From positions 13,146,001 to 13,210,000 of the forward strand of contig NC_079878.1 in the NCBI RefSeq assembly GCF_029227915.1: a stretch of DNA of 64,000 nt. The letters are read 5' to 3'. The position numbers and the translations under genes were made by a program. Every line of letters begins with the position of its first letter. Within the stretch, counting starts at the first letter, position 1. Below the pieces are notes generated by a model that ran no database searches, was not told the origin of the DNA, and saw only the letters and a list, made by a program, of their open reading frames with translations. This DNA is from Hydractinia symbiolongicarpus (lineage: Eukaryota; Cnidaria; Hydrozoa; Anthoathecata; Hydractiniidae). This document shows positions 25,201-36,000 of this stretch, in pieces.

Positions 25201-28200
25201 TCAACGCTGACGGCAGTGAGATAGGGGACACACTCTGAATTATAATGACATTTTTGATTACAAAACCCCTTTTTTTTGAATTGACTCACAGACAAACAGC
25301 AAGTGTTATAATGTAAATGTATTTTATTGTTACATTTTTATTTTAGTCTGAAATGTTTAAAGTCGTTCATAGTATATTAGTATCACCAGATGTTCGAGAG
25401 TCCTGCTTAAACTATTTATCTGCTGTTCTAACAAGAAATGCTAAAAAAGCACAAATTCAGGTAATTACAACTCTAAGGGTTTTATATATTTAAGGAAATT
25501 TTCCCTGCACCTTACTAACCATCCCTTTAATTTGTGAATAATTTCAGGCTGATGAAAAGCTTCTTGCTACAGATGGCTTCATGATGAATGTACTGTCTAT
25601 TCTGCAGCAGCTTTCTGTTAAAGTAAAACTAGAAAAAGTATGCATCTATGTGTAAACATGACGTCATTGTTTTACGTCTTTTTTTATTTTTGGTTAAAAG
25701 GTTTTTTACTTCTAACTTTTATATTTAGATTGATAAACTGTATTTAATGAATCCTCAGTGCAAACTAGATATGACAAATTTTTCCACAATAAAAGCTTCT
25801 AAAGAAGAAATGGAAGAATGGAAGAAAAAAATAGGTGTGTCCATGATTGAAAATATTATGATAAATTGAAACTCTTTCCTCTAATACCATGTGCTTATTA
25901 AGACTTGCATCATTGTGACGGGCATCGATATGCGCAGAAGTCTAATTGATTTATTGTAACTTTCACTTTCATTGTAACTTTAACTTTCAAGAGTTTATAC
26001 AATGGAATACTTTGCTATGGTCATTTTCTTTTTTTTCCACAGAGAAAAACATAGGATGGACTGAACCAAAATTTCCCACGGAGTGCTTCTTCTTTACATA
26101 TTATGCTCATCACATATCCATCATCCCATGCATGCGGAAATACATTCAAAGAATGCGTGCTATAAGAGATATCAACAAGCTTATAAACGAATTGGAATCA
26201 CATGAACCAGAATGGAAACATACCTCACTAGCAGCAAGAAACCGATTACTGCTGAAAAAATGGAAAGAACAAATCAAGGTAATTATGCTGCATCAAGCTG
26301 TCCATGAAGTTCTCTTAAATTGTTTACTGCAATATATAGTCTTGACATTTTGAACTTGCAGACACAAACCGAGTATTGATTTTCTTCTCTCATTGATTGA
26401 AAAACAAGGCTTTAAATTTGTACTGTAGATGATTCTTTAAAAATAATAACTTTCTAAGGCATAAAAAGCCTAGAATATACTACAGAATAGCAGAATATTT
26501 TAAAATCATGAAAGTCTCTTAAAATAGCTGTAAATACTCTAATCATACATCAAAGAAATTTCTATTAATGTTTTGACTTAATGTCCTTTGAGACCTTATG
26601 TCACATGAAATCACTGGTTTGTTTGTTTTGGAAGTAACATTAAATTACTAAAGCGCAAATGTGCTGCGGTTTTATTTTCTTACTTCTGATTTAGACATTG
26701 GTTGAACAAGATGCATGTGCTGTAGCTGGGCTGGTGGATGAAAGTTTAATGAGAAGATGTTTACGCTTTTATAGTAATGCTGCAGATTGGCTACTTGATC
26801 TTATAACACAGGGAAAAAGAGAAGCTTCTACGTTCCCCTTACCTAAGGATGTACCATTAGAGTTTGGAGGCTTGCCTGATTACTTCATAGAAGATTTTGT
26901 TGAGTTCTTGCTCTTTGTTGATATGTATGTGTTTTGTACTTTTTGTTGTGTTCACCGTCTATTAAAACATAGCCTAAGAAAATAACCAATGGTATTCCTT
27001 AATTTTAGTATGACAAATGTGTCCCTTTAAATATTACTGTATTTCTTGCTTACAAAGCAGGAAAATGAATTTTCATTAGTAAAAAAAAAACATCCTTTCT
27101 CCGAAAAATTTTGGTACATGTGTATCATAAATCCCTCAGGCAATTTAGATGTACTTTCAGGCATGTATGAAGCACTCATAAAATTTGAATTTTACATGTG
27201 CTATTGATAGCATGTATACATGCTTTTTCTATAAAAAAAACTTTGTATAGAAGATTACAGAAGATAGCACAAACAAACAAGCAAAAGCCCAAAAAGTGTA
27301 TTTGTTCTAAAGAAGTTTTTTGTCACAACGTGGGGAAATTTAGTATGAGTGAAATTTATACAAAGATGTATTCCAAACATTTTTAACATGATGAACCAAT
27401 CATAGTTTTTCACACCAATGTCAAAGTCGATCATATTTCTAGGTTCTCTGAACACTGAAAGTTAGTCAGCTGTTATGTGGAGTTTTACTTTAAATGAAAG
27501 AAAAAACCCTCAAAGTCGATCATATTTCTAGGTTCTCTGAACACTGAAAGTTAGTCAGCTGTTATGTGGAGTTTTACTTTAAATGAAAGAAAAAACCCTC
27601 ACTTAAGCATTTAGTATTCAAGTTTACATCGTACATGAAACACAAGGTCACCAAATTAAACGAAATGATTTCGTAAACACGAATTACCAGAAGTGAGGCT
27701 ATTGCATAATGTTACAAGTGCAGTTTGCACAACCCTCATCATCAACATTCTCGGCTTAACGTCCGTTTTCCATGCTAGCATGGGTTGGACGGGGTGTGTT
27801 AATGACCCTGTTATGAAAAACTCTATGTACACACAACCAGACTTCCATTGAGATTAGGATTTTTTTTCCTGGTGAATCTCATTTCGGTCTATGTAAACGC
27901 TACTTTAATTAACTTTAACCTGTTTTTTGTTGTTCAGACACATGCCACAAATTATGGATGATGTTTTGCTGGAAAGCTTTATTCCGTTGATGATTATCCT
28001 GATATGTAATCACCACTATATAGCCAATCCATATTTGGTGGCTAAACTTGTTGAGGTAAGCATTTTTACAAATTTTTCATAAAACACACAAACATGAAAC
28101 ACAAATATGTTTTAGTCTTGTAAATGCTGCTTCTATTCCGTCTGCACTATGCAAAGTTGATGTTTGGTGCCTTAGTCAACTTTTATGTAAGCTGCCAAAT

Positions 28201-31200
28201 TTGAGCAACCATGTAATGTACTCTCTGGTGCCTTATAGTCTCCAAGCCTTGCTTAATAATTTTCACCCTTGATTTCTTCAAATACTTAACCACATTTTTT
28301 GGACTTTTTCTCCTCTAGTTTTAAGCCAGTGGTATAAAATTTGTATAACCAGATTAAAAATGTTAAACACCAGATTGAAACTATAGGATATCTCACTAAT
28401 ATGTTATTGTTGTTTATAAATGTATATTATACCTCTATATTGCAATTGTGGTTCTTTAATTTCAGTTGTTATTTGCAATGGACCCTTCACTTCAGCCTCG
28501 TGCCAGAACTCTGTATGAAAAGTTTGCATCAAATACTATCGGTGAACTTTATCTTATGCAAGCTCTTATCAAATTTTATTCAGGTACCATGACTTACCTT
28601 TATCTTGTTTTTTTGAAATATCTTATTCTAAATACGTTAGTTAGACGCTATAGCTTGTTATTTTACAATGGTGAAGATTTTCTAGTAATAATTACATGAT
28701 CCAGAGTGCAATTTGCAATTCAGTGTTGATAAGTGGTAGAAGGAAAAAAATTTTTCATAACTTACCAAGCAAAAATTAAGAATGATAAATTGCCTTCGTA
28801 CCATGTAATTATGAGTTGATAGAATGATTTAAATAGGAGAAACAAAAAAATAATCCAAATCCAAAATTTAAGAATAAATACTCATACTATGTCTTAAATT
28901 TCTAATTTTTTTCTTCTACTTTTATAATTCAGTTATTTATAGTTATAATTCAATTTCATTTATTAAAAAAGGTTTTTCAATAACTCACAGTCATTCTATC
29001 AATTCTGGGGTGTATTAGCTTGTATCATTATTTTATGATACAGGCTTCACTGAATTCTTGATTAGGTCAGATATTGCTTTGTAATCAAGCATTGCACTGA
29101 CCTTGCATTATTTAGAAAAACATGTTTCATTAATCTCTAGCATTCACTTAAAAATATTGTTATCTTTCGTGAAAATAACACTAACAACCAATAACCACTA
29201 ACGCTTTATGTTTAGACGTGGAAACAACAGGCAGCTCGAATGAGTTTTATGATAAGTTTGGAATTCGTTATCATATTTCAATAATACTAAAGGGTCTGTG
29301 GAAGAGACCCATGCATAAACTAGCTATCATTAATGAAAGCAGGTTAGTTTAACTTTTCTGAACATAAAATTAACATTCTGCTGCAGTATTAGGTAAGTAG
29401 GTTATTGAAGTGTCCTTAAAAAGGAATTTAAAAAGAATGAGAGTTTAATAAATAAGTCAAGTAATTTTATTGTGTTTTTTTTTAATTTGACAAAACTTTT
29501 TGGGGTTTCTGTTGGGGGCAACCTAATAGCCATTCAAATATCATTTTAGAACTGACAATTTCACTCGCTTTATAAACATGCTAATCAACGATACAACGTT
29601 TCTGCTGGATGAATCCATTGACACATTAAAAAACATCCATGACACACAAGAACTCATGTCCAATAAAGTTGAGTGGGAGCAGTTACCACGAGAGATTCGA
29701 ACATCTCGCCAACGACAACTTGCAACAGATGAACGACAGTGTAAATCATATTTAACCTTAGCTACAGAAACTGTTGATATGTTGCATTACCTGACATTAG
29801 AAATTAAAGAACCATTTTTTCAAAAGGTAAAAATTTATTCAATGTGCAGATCCAAGATTCAAGACAGTGGATATACGTTTATGTTGATTTTTATATGATC
29901 TTGTTTATGTTTCATATTTTACTCTAGGAACTTGCACATAGGTTATCTGTTATGTTGAACTACAATGTGAAACAATTTACTGGTGCTAAGTATCAAAATT
30001 TAAAGGTAATTGTTTTTTTGCTATATGTTGTCTCTACACTCTTCGTTTATACTAATCTTTTGACAACAAGACAAAATAAAGCAATAGTGTTTGCTTGGTA
30101 AAGTGTGTGTGTTTTTAAACAACATTTTTGCATTGTCCTTTTTTTTACATTCTTTTTTAGCATTTGATTTTCACGTCTCCTAAAGTCCTTATATTTCATT
30201 TTTATATATTATTTTTAAAGGTTCGCAATCCAACGAAATATGGTTTTGATCCTAAGAAGCTACTTGACAAAATCACTGACATATACATCCATTTGGATTC
30301 TGATGAATTTGCTGCAGCAGTTTCTGAGGACGAGGTAATTGAAGAAATTTTCTAATCTTCACCTGAAAGGTGCAGTGGTTTAATAAGAGACCTAAAGTAT
30401 ATTATTGATGATAGTAAGATTTCAAAACTGTTTTTGATTGGAGTATTGTTTGGATTATTTGGGATGTAACGGTCAGTTTATTTCTCTGGTTATTTTATTG
30501 TAGCTGTTTTATCTTTTACTTAGAGATCTTATCGTAAAGAATTATTTGATGATTGTATAAGTTTACTCCAAAGAACGAACCTAAAAACTGAGGTAACTAT
30601 TCCAAAAGCTGGTTTTTTTTTTTTTTTGCTAAAACGAAATTTTAAAATATGATTTTTTTTTCAACTTCTTTTCTTTATTATTGAAGATATTATTTCGGTT
30701 TGTCTGTTCAGTATTCATATTACTGTGGAAAGTTTATCGTTTCTTGAACATGATAGTTTAGTAGGCGACTTTTATTTTCTTTAGTTGGAAGTTAATAAAT
30801 TGATAAGCTTTGCACAAAGAGTGGAAGAAATTACTGTTGAAAATAATAAAAATGCAATGGATTTAGATGATGCTCCAGATGAATTTAGAGGTTTATTTGT
30901 TTGTTACTTTTTATATATACAGCTCAAAAATCATTTGCATGGCTTTATAAGCTCACAACAACAGTGTTCATGTAGGGATGGCAAAATCTAAAAAACGTAT
31001 TTGTATTTTTCGAGGAAAAATGAGGAAATCTAGGAAAACAGGGGAAACTTAGGGAAAACTCAGAAAACATTTTTATCACTTTTTTGCTGTAATTTTTTTC
31101 ATTGACATCTGAAAATGTAATTGCATTACACCTGTCATTATGCTTTCATAACATGTCTGAAGTTTTGCATTGTTATTGCAATGCCCATGTTGTGTTTTCG

Positions 31201-31959
31201 CTTTGTTGGTTTTTTTGGACTCCAAGAAAATCATACAAGTATATCAGACTTAGGAGAAATGGTAGTATATTTTTTGATTCCATAACCGAGTGAAGATTTT
31301 TTAAGAGATCTAATATTTTTCCACAAAATTAGAACTTTTAAAATTCCATTCTTATGAAGCTTGTGTGTAGAAAATTTACGCATTATAAAGATGCATTTCT
31401 GTCAGTGACAGTGTATATAGAATCGAAACAGTAAAAAACTTATTTAATGCCCCACTACAACTTTAATATTCTAACCTGTCATATAATGTTGCTGCTTTAA
31501 TACGAATTACTAACAACTCTTTTAACACTCCTTCAAGTTTTTATTAATATTTTAGACCCCCTGATGGATACTGTTATGCTGGATCCAGTGGAACTTCCCA
31601 GTGGTACCATTATGGATCGATCTGTTATTAATCGTCATCTTTTAAATTCGAACACAGACCCTTTCAGCCGACAGAAGCTTACTGAGGATATGTTGAAGCC
31701 TGGTAAGCAGTGATGTGTTTTTGTTTTGAATACCAAAACAGATACAGGAAGTGTGATTTACCATAAACTTAAAATATTTTGTCTCGTATGTTATATCATG
31801 TATCGCATATCTCTCTTAGGATGAGCCTTCACTTTTTATATTGAATAACGACATCACATATCAGGTGTCTCAAATTTCACAAATTCAAATATCTTTATTT
31901 TAGTTGATGATCTTAAGACAAGAATCCACAACTGGATAGCATCCAAGAAGAGAAAATAA
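15271..31959 (+). CDS. UBE4B: Ubiquitin conjugation factor E4 B (U-box E3/E4 ligase)
   Basis: Twenty-six exons join to 1138 codons: 15271-15294, 15718-15892, 16431-16603, 19832-19967, 20343-20680, 23026-23126, 23278-23398, 23518-23601, 23702-23761, 24000-24116, 24199-24297, 25347-25460, 25548-25637, 25729-25834, 26043-26278, 26695-26924, 27938-28055, 28466-28583, 29216-29342, 29550-29826, 29928-30005, 30221-30334, 30524-30592, 30785-30890, 31556-31702, 31904-31959. The N-terminus [19 protein letters not shown] and a Ser/Thr-rich linker match E4B. The long helical Ufd2 core follows ([33 protein letters not shown]). The C-terminal U-box ([20 protein letters not shown], then [10 protein letters not shown]) recruits the E2. 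E4B extends ubiquitin chains on pre-ubiquitinated substrates with p97/VCP. The reading frame is intact throughout; the length is close to animal orthologues. Retrotransposon copies in introns 3, 5 and 16 do not touch exons. Confidence 0.97.
16673..19278 (-). mobile_element. Non-LTR retrotransposon copy A (5'-truncated) in UBE4B intron 3
   Basis: A LINE on the opposite strand to its host gene. Its 5' end is cut within the endonuclease domain near 19278, and its 3' end is a (GAT/ATG)n tail at 16673-16691. The 3' untranslated end, about 16690-16735, contains the palindrome CCATGCTAGCATGG. The coding part resembles APE-type, RTE-like elements, but the clade is inference. It is the longest of three copies of this family in UBE4B. 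Confidence 0.93.
16696..19269 (-). pseudogene. LINE endonuclease/reverse transcriptase with embedded PHD-like finger, one stop codon
   Basis: The frame is open over about 850 residues except for a single TGA at 17911-17913. The N-terminal part is the end of an APE endonuclease ([23 protein letters not shown]). The reverse transcriptase follows with [14 protein letters not shown], motif [21 protein letters not shown] and the [11 protein letters not shown] active-site box. The stop falls directly after motif A, where copy B reads AGA (Arg), so it is a single-base nonsense change. After the palm lies a Cys/His cluster at roughly 17490-17340: [20 protein letters not shown] and CKRCKGE, a C4HC3 spacing like a PHD finger. 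The C-terminus has [11 protein letters not shown] and GRPRKTW, common at the end of RTE-like proteins. No ORF1 is present. The copy is 5'-truncated and inactive. Confidence 0.9.
19279..19831. other. Remainder of UBE4B intron 3
   Basis: AT-rich intron sequence between the 5'-truncated LINE end and exon 4. It ends in the acceptor TTATTTCTAG at 19831. No other feature is seen. Confidence 0.7.
20751..22279 (+). mobile_element. Non-LTR retrotransposon copy B (5'-truncated, decayed) in UBE4B intron 5
   Basis: The same family as copy A but in the host-gene orientation. It starts inside the reverse transcriptase ([17 protein letters not shown]) and ends at a long (GAT)n tail, 22230-22279. It is broken: a short deletion removes part of the VPGRGTTDA segment near 20912, a stop follows [11 protein letters not shown], and further frameshifts occur near 21220, 21640 and 22110. 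The YADD box, the PHD-like Cys/His cluster (about 21430-21580) and the C-terminal NWLGHLERM remain recognisable in pieces. It is more decayed than copy A, so probably an older insertion. Confidence 0.92.
22280..23025. other. Remainder of UBE4B intron 5
   Basis: AT-rich intron with several imperfect copies of a CTATAGGCTTA-type word near 22330-22405. It ends with the acceptor TTTTAACATTTTAG at 23025. No coding or RNA feature is recognised. Confidence 0.6.
23800..23940. repeat. Short-period minisatellite in UBE4B intron 9
   Basis: About eight imperfect tandem copies of a 15-19 bp unit built on ATAATTGTTCTCCATAAT fill this part of the intron between exons 9 and 10. Copies vary by single substitutions and small length changes. 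The repeat is intronic. Confidence 0.85.
24298..25346. other. UBE4B intron 11, no further feature
   Basis: The largest middle intron. It contains a 76-residue minus-strand open frame with no recognisable domain, probably chance. The protein sequence across the flanking exons is continuous with the E4B family, so no exon is missing here. Confidence 0.6.
27421..27598. repeat. Exact 89-bp tandem duplication in UBE4B intron 16
   Basis: The 89 bases from 27421 are repeated head-to-tail from 27510 with no difference that I can see by eye. The unit starts TCAAAGTCGATCATATTTC and ends near AAAAAACCC. It is a recent local duplication without coding content. Confidence 0.95.
27738..27810 (-). mobile_element. 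3'-end fragment of the same LINE family in UBE4B intron 16
   Basis: About 70 bp that match the extreme 3' end of copy A, including the short CAT-repeat tail and the palindrome CCATGCTAGCATGG. The match ends after TTAATGACCCTG, so this is an extremely 5'-truncated insertion. Confidence 0.9.
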
Positions 31960-33037
31960 ATTTCTTTACATGGAATATTTTTTTTGTGTGTATATTACTT
32001 GGAATCTTATATTATATGTTATGTGAAAAATAATTAAAAATTTCGAATGTTCTTATTATATATGTATAATCCAAAAGTCAAATACAAATGTTTTTCTGCA
32101 TCAGACAAACAGGTAACGCCCAATCAGCTTCGTTTTGGAGTATAATCTTTCTACTGGTTTATTTGCGCGTTTAAATACAGCCTTAAATTCATAAATAGTT
32201 TAGAGTGTAAGCTGGCCTTCACGGTAGATTTTATTAATCGTAAGGTCAGATCTCACTTTAACACATTCTGCGTTAGTAACTTCTTGTGTTTGCTGCAAAA
32301 TAATTAAAGCAAGGCGTTTTATGGTATAATGTAAATGTACCCTTCAGTGATATTAGTGTAGATTTAGACACTGAAGCTATGGAGGCGAACGTTTTGTATT
32401 AAATCTGTGGAAGCGGTATGTAGATGTTAAAGTTGGGAATGATCTGCTTGATTTCGTGTTTATCTTACATAGCAAAAAAAAAACGTTGTATATATATTTA
32501 AACTATATCTTTTGTCTTTATTATTATTTGACTATTTTGGTGAAAATAATATAGTTTTTTTTATCAAAAAAGCCTTTTGCTTTGCTTTGTTATGAACCTT
32601 TTATATCTGGGCGTATCACGCATTTCTCTTTTTTTAGTGTCTTACATTCTGTACTCCACTCAATTATCTAGGTGTTCATGTGTAGACCAAAAAATTTGGT
32701 TATTGTATATTATTTTTATTCTTGATTCGTTTGCTGCGATTCCATGGGGATAAGCTGCGATCACGCTAAACTTGGCACTAAATTATTTTTAAAATGCGAA
32801 GATTTGAATTTTGTAATGTATTGTTCTACGGATAAGGCTATTTTAAATGTCTCTCTGTGGTCACACTGCCCTTATTATGTAAGCTGCAACATCAGTTGTT
32901 TACAGTAGCATATATAGTGCTTGAGTCACAACGAAACAGTTTCTTTTGCGGTAGACATAATTATCAATCTTAGGTGTCTTCTCATATTCACGTCTAATGT
33001 TATATTTTAAGAGAAAAGCAGATAAATCATTCTTGTT
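31960..33037. other. UBE4B 3' UTR and MAP1D upstream region
   Basis: AT-rich intergenic DNA. An AATAAA overlaps the UBE4B stop codon and others follow within 100 bases. No open frame of note and no TATA-type promoter that I would trust. Confidence 0.55.
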
Positions 33038-36000
33038 ATGTTGGAGAGGTTATGTAGCCTGTTAAAAAGGTAAGGTTTATAATTTTTTTATAATTTGGAT
33101 GCTCATGAATTCGGTGAGTAAGTACAAACTTCAAGGAAGAAACTTTCGCAGTATTGAAATCACTGCAAAATTTTTGGAGTTAAATTTTCAGCTTAAGAAA
33201 TTTTGATGAGATGAACTTCGCAGATTCGAGATTTTGGTATAACTCATGAGGGTAAATTTTCGCGGTTTGAGATTTAACAGTAAAAATCGAAATTTCACAC
33301 TAAATTATTAAACTATATATTGTATTTACTTTATGTATACACTATATTGTATTTTTTTTTCGCAGTAATCAAATTTCGCGTTATATTTTGTAACTACAGT
33401 AGAGTCTCCATAACTCGAACCTCTATAACTCGAATCTCTCCTTAACTCGAACAAATTCGTTGGCACCGTGAAAATTTCCTAATAAACTCTTATAAAAAAA
33501 CCTCTACAACTCGAACCTCCATAACTCGAATCTTCCCTTAACTCGAACAAATTTTTTTGTCCCTTGGAGACTTTTCTCTCCATAACTCGAATTTTCTGAC
33601 ATCATAATCAAAATTCGAACAGTTTTCCTGATAAATTGGGTCTAAAAATCTTGTTAATACGTGTTTTGCAGGCCTTATTATTAATTCGAATGATTAATGA
33701 TGCGTCATCCAAACCTTTCGAACGTCTTTTTCGAACGTTTTCGAGAAAATCTAAAGAATTTCAAAAGAAAGACACTCTCATAACAATGTCGTCTGTGGCA
33801 GGATCAAAGCGTCGAATTGACAATAAGTCGTGCAAAATCAAGTACAAAGCTCTTAAAGCGTTGGAAAAGGGTACTGCGCCAAAGGATGTGGCAAAAGAGT
33901 TCAAAATTCCTCCAAGCACCCTGTCAACTTGGAAAAAAAATAAAGAAAAGATTTACAAGCAGTTTAACAACGGGCAAACATCGAAGAGATCAAAGCCAGA
34001 AAAATTCGAAGATGTGAACAAAGCAGTTCATAAATGGTTACTTATGATGAGGAGTGAGAATATCCCAATCAGTGGCCCGATGCTGAAAGAGAAAGCTCTT
34101 GAGTTTGCCGAAGCGTTGGGTGTCGAGTCATTTCAAGCTTCTCAGGGGTGGATGGCTAAATGGAAAACCAGGTTAGTTGACTAAGATTTTGTTTGTTTAT
34201 CTTCGTGAAGATAAAATCTAAAAAAATGTTACAATAGCTTTGGTAGTTGTTTTTTCAAAATATCAATAGACTCTCTTTCAGAGAGGAAGGATAATTTGCA
34301 TGGGACTTTCATCCCTAATCCATCACCAGCATTCAATGACTTTCCAGCAATTGTTATTTTGCAAACATTGAAGCTGTCATTCTTCAGAAAGTAAAATATG
34401 ACTTTTGCAAAGCGTCCTGACTTTCCTAGTGGTAGATGTCCAATGATTTCTCCATCATTTTTCTTGACTGCAACTGCATATTTATCCATTTTATTTGTTG
34501 GTTCCATGAAACCATAAAATTCATCTCCAACAGAGGGTGTCCAATTACTTTTATAAACATGATACCCCATGACAAAAGCGTCGATTTCGTACGTAATAAG
34601 TTTAATGATAGGAAGTTCTATACAACAAATAATGTCTGTTAATCTTTTGACTTGTTGGACTTTCATGGCTTCCATGCTTTCTTTCACTCGTCAAAACTTC
34701 GAAACTTGGTAAAAATCGAATCTTTTTCTATTCGAATTCTTTCACAAATCAAAACATGGTAACAATCGAATGTTTTCTATTCGAATCATGGCCATGGCAT
34801 TCTAAATTTAGAATTCCATGATTCGAATCAAACAAAATGTAAAGCTCCATCTACACTAGTCACAACTACAGAGATAAACGTTTTTCTCATCCATTCCTTT
34901 CAGGTATGGAGTATCCTTCAAAACCATCGCTGGAGAATCACGGTCCGTCACTGAGGAAATGACAGCGCCATGGTCGGAGACAACATTACCAACCATTCTC
35001 TCCCGCTATCCTCTGGAAGACATTTTTAACGCCGGCGAATTTGGGCTTTTCTTTCAATGCCTTCCCAATAAAACTTTGCATATGAAAGGTGATAAGTGTT
35101 CTGGAGGAAAACACAGCAAAGTTAGACTTACTAGTTTAGCTGCTGGTAATGCCTTGGGGGAACGATTGCCAATGTTTGTGATCGGCAAGTCCGCCAACCC
35201 TCGTTGCTTAAAAGGTGTCAAAACACTACCCTGTCGATACCGTTCGCAAAAGAAGAGTTGGATGTCTGGAGAGCTGTTCGAAGAGTGGGTACGCGAGCTT
35301 GATCGAAAATTCTCTGTCTCTAAGCGAAAAATTGCTTTGATTATTGACAATTGTACCGCACATCCTCATGTTGAAAACCTGGAATGGGTAGAATTGATCT
35401 TTCTTCCTCCAAATACCACGTCCCGAACCCAACCTATGGACCAAGGAATTATCCGCGCCCTGAAAGCAAAATATCGATCGCTAGCAGTGCGGAAATTGAT
35501 AAAAGCCTTGGACGAGGAAAAATCGACTCCGAAGTTCTCGATTCTTGCAGCTATGTACATGCTAAGGAAAGCATAGGATGATGTTTCCAACAAAACATTC
35601 ACCAATTGCTTTCGAAAATCAGGAATTTCCCAAAAGGATGCAGAAAGAGCGATCAACGAAGATGACGACCCTTTTAAAAGTTTAACCAGCGAAGTAGAAG
35701 AAGACCCAATTCCAACCCTCGATGCTGAACTCTCTTACATAAAACGAAGGTTTCCTGACCACATTGATCCTGACTTATCAACTGAAGATTTCATTGATTT
35801 TGACATTGAAGTCAGTACATCCCATGGGCGTCTGAAGACTGCTGACATCATTGCTGAGATCACTGGGACTCAAGACGAAGAATTAGAAGAGGTCGACGAA
35901 GAAGACAAGGAGGAAGAAGATAAGATCACAAGACCGACGGCCGAGCAAGTGCGTACAGCTATCAACGTCCTCGAAGACTTGAGTATTTTTTCACATTTTG

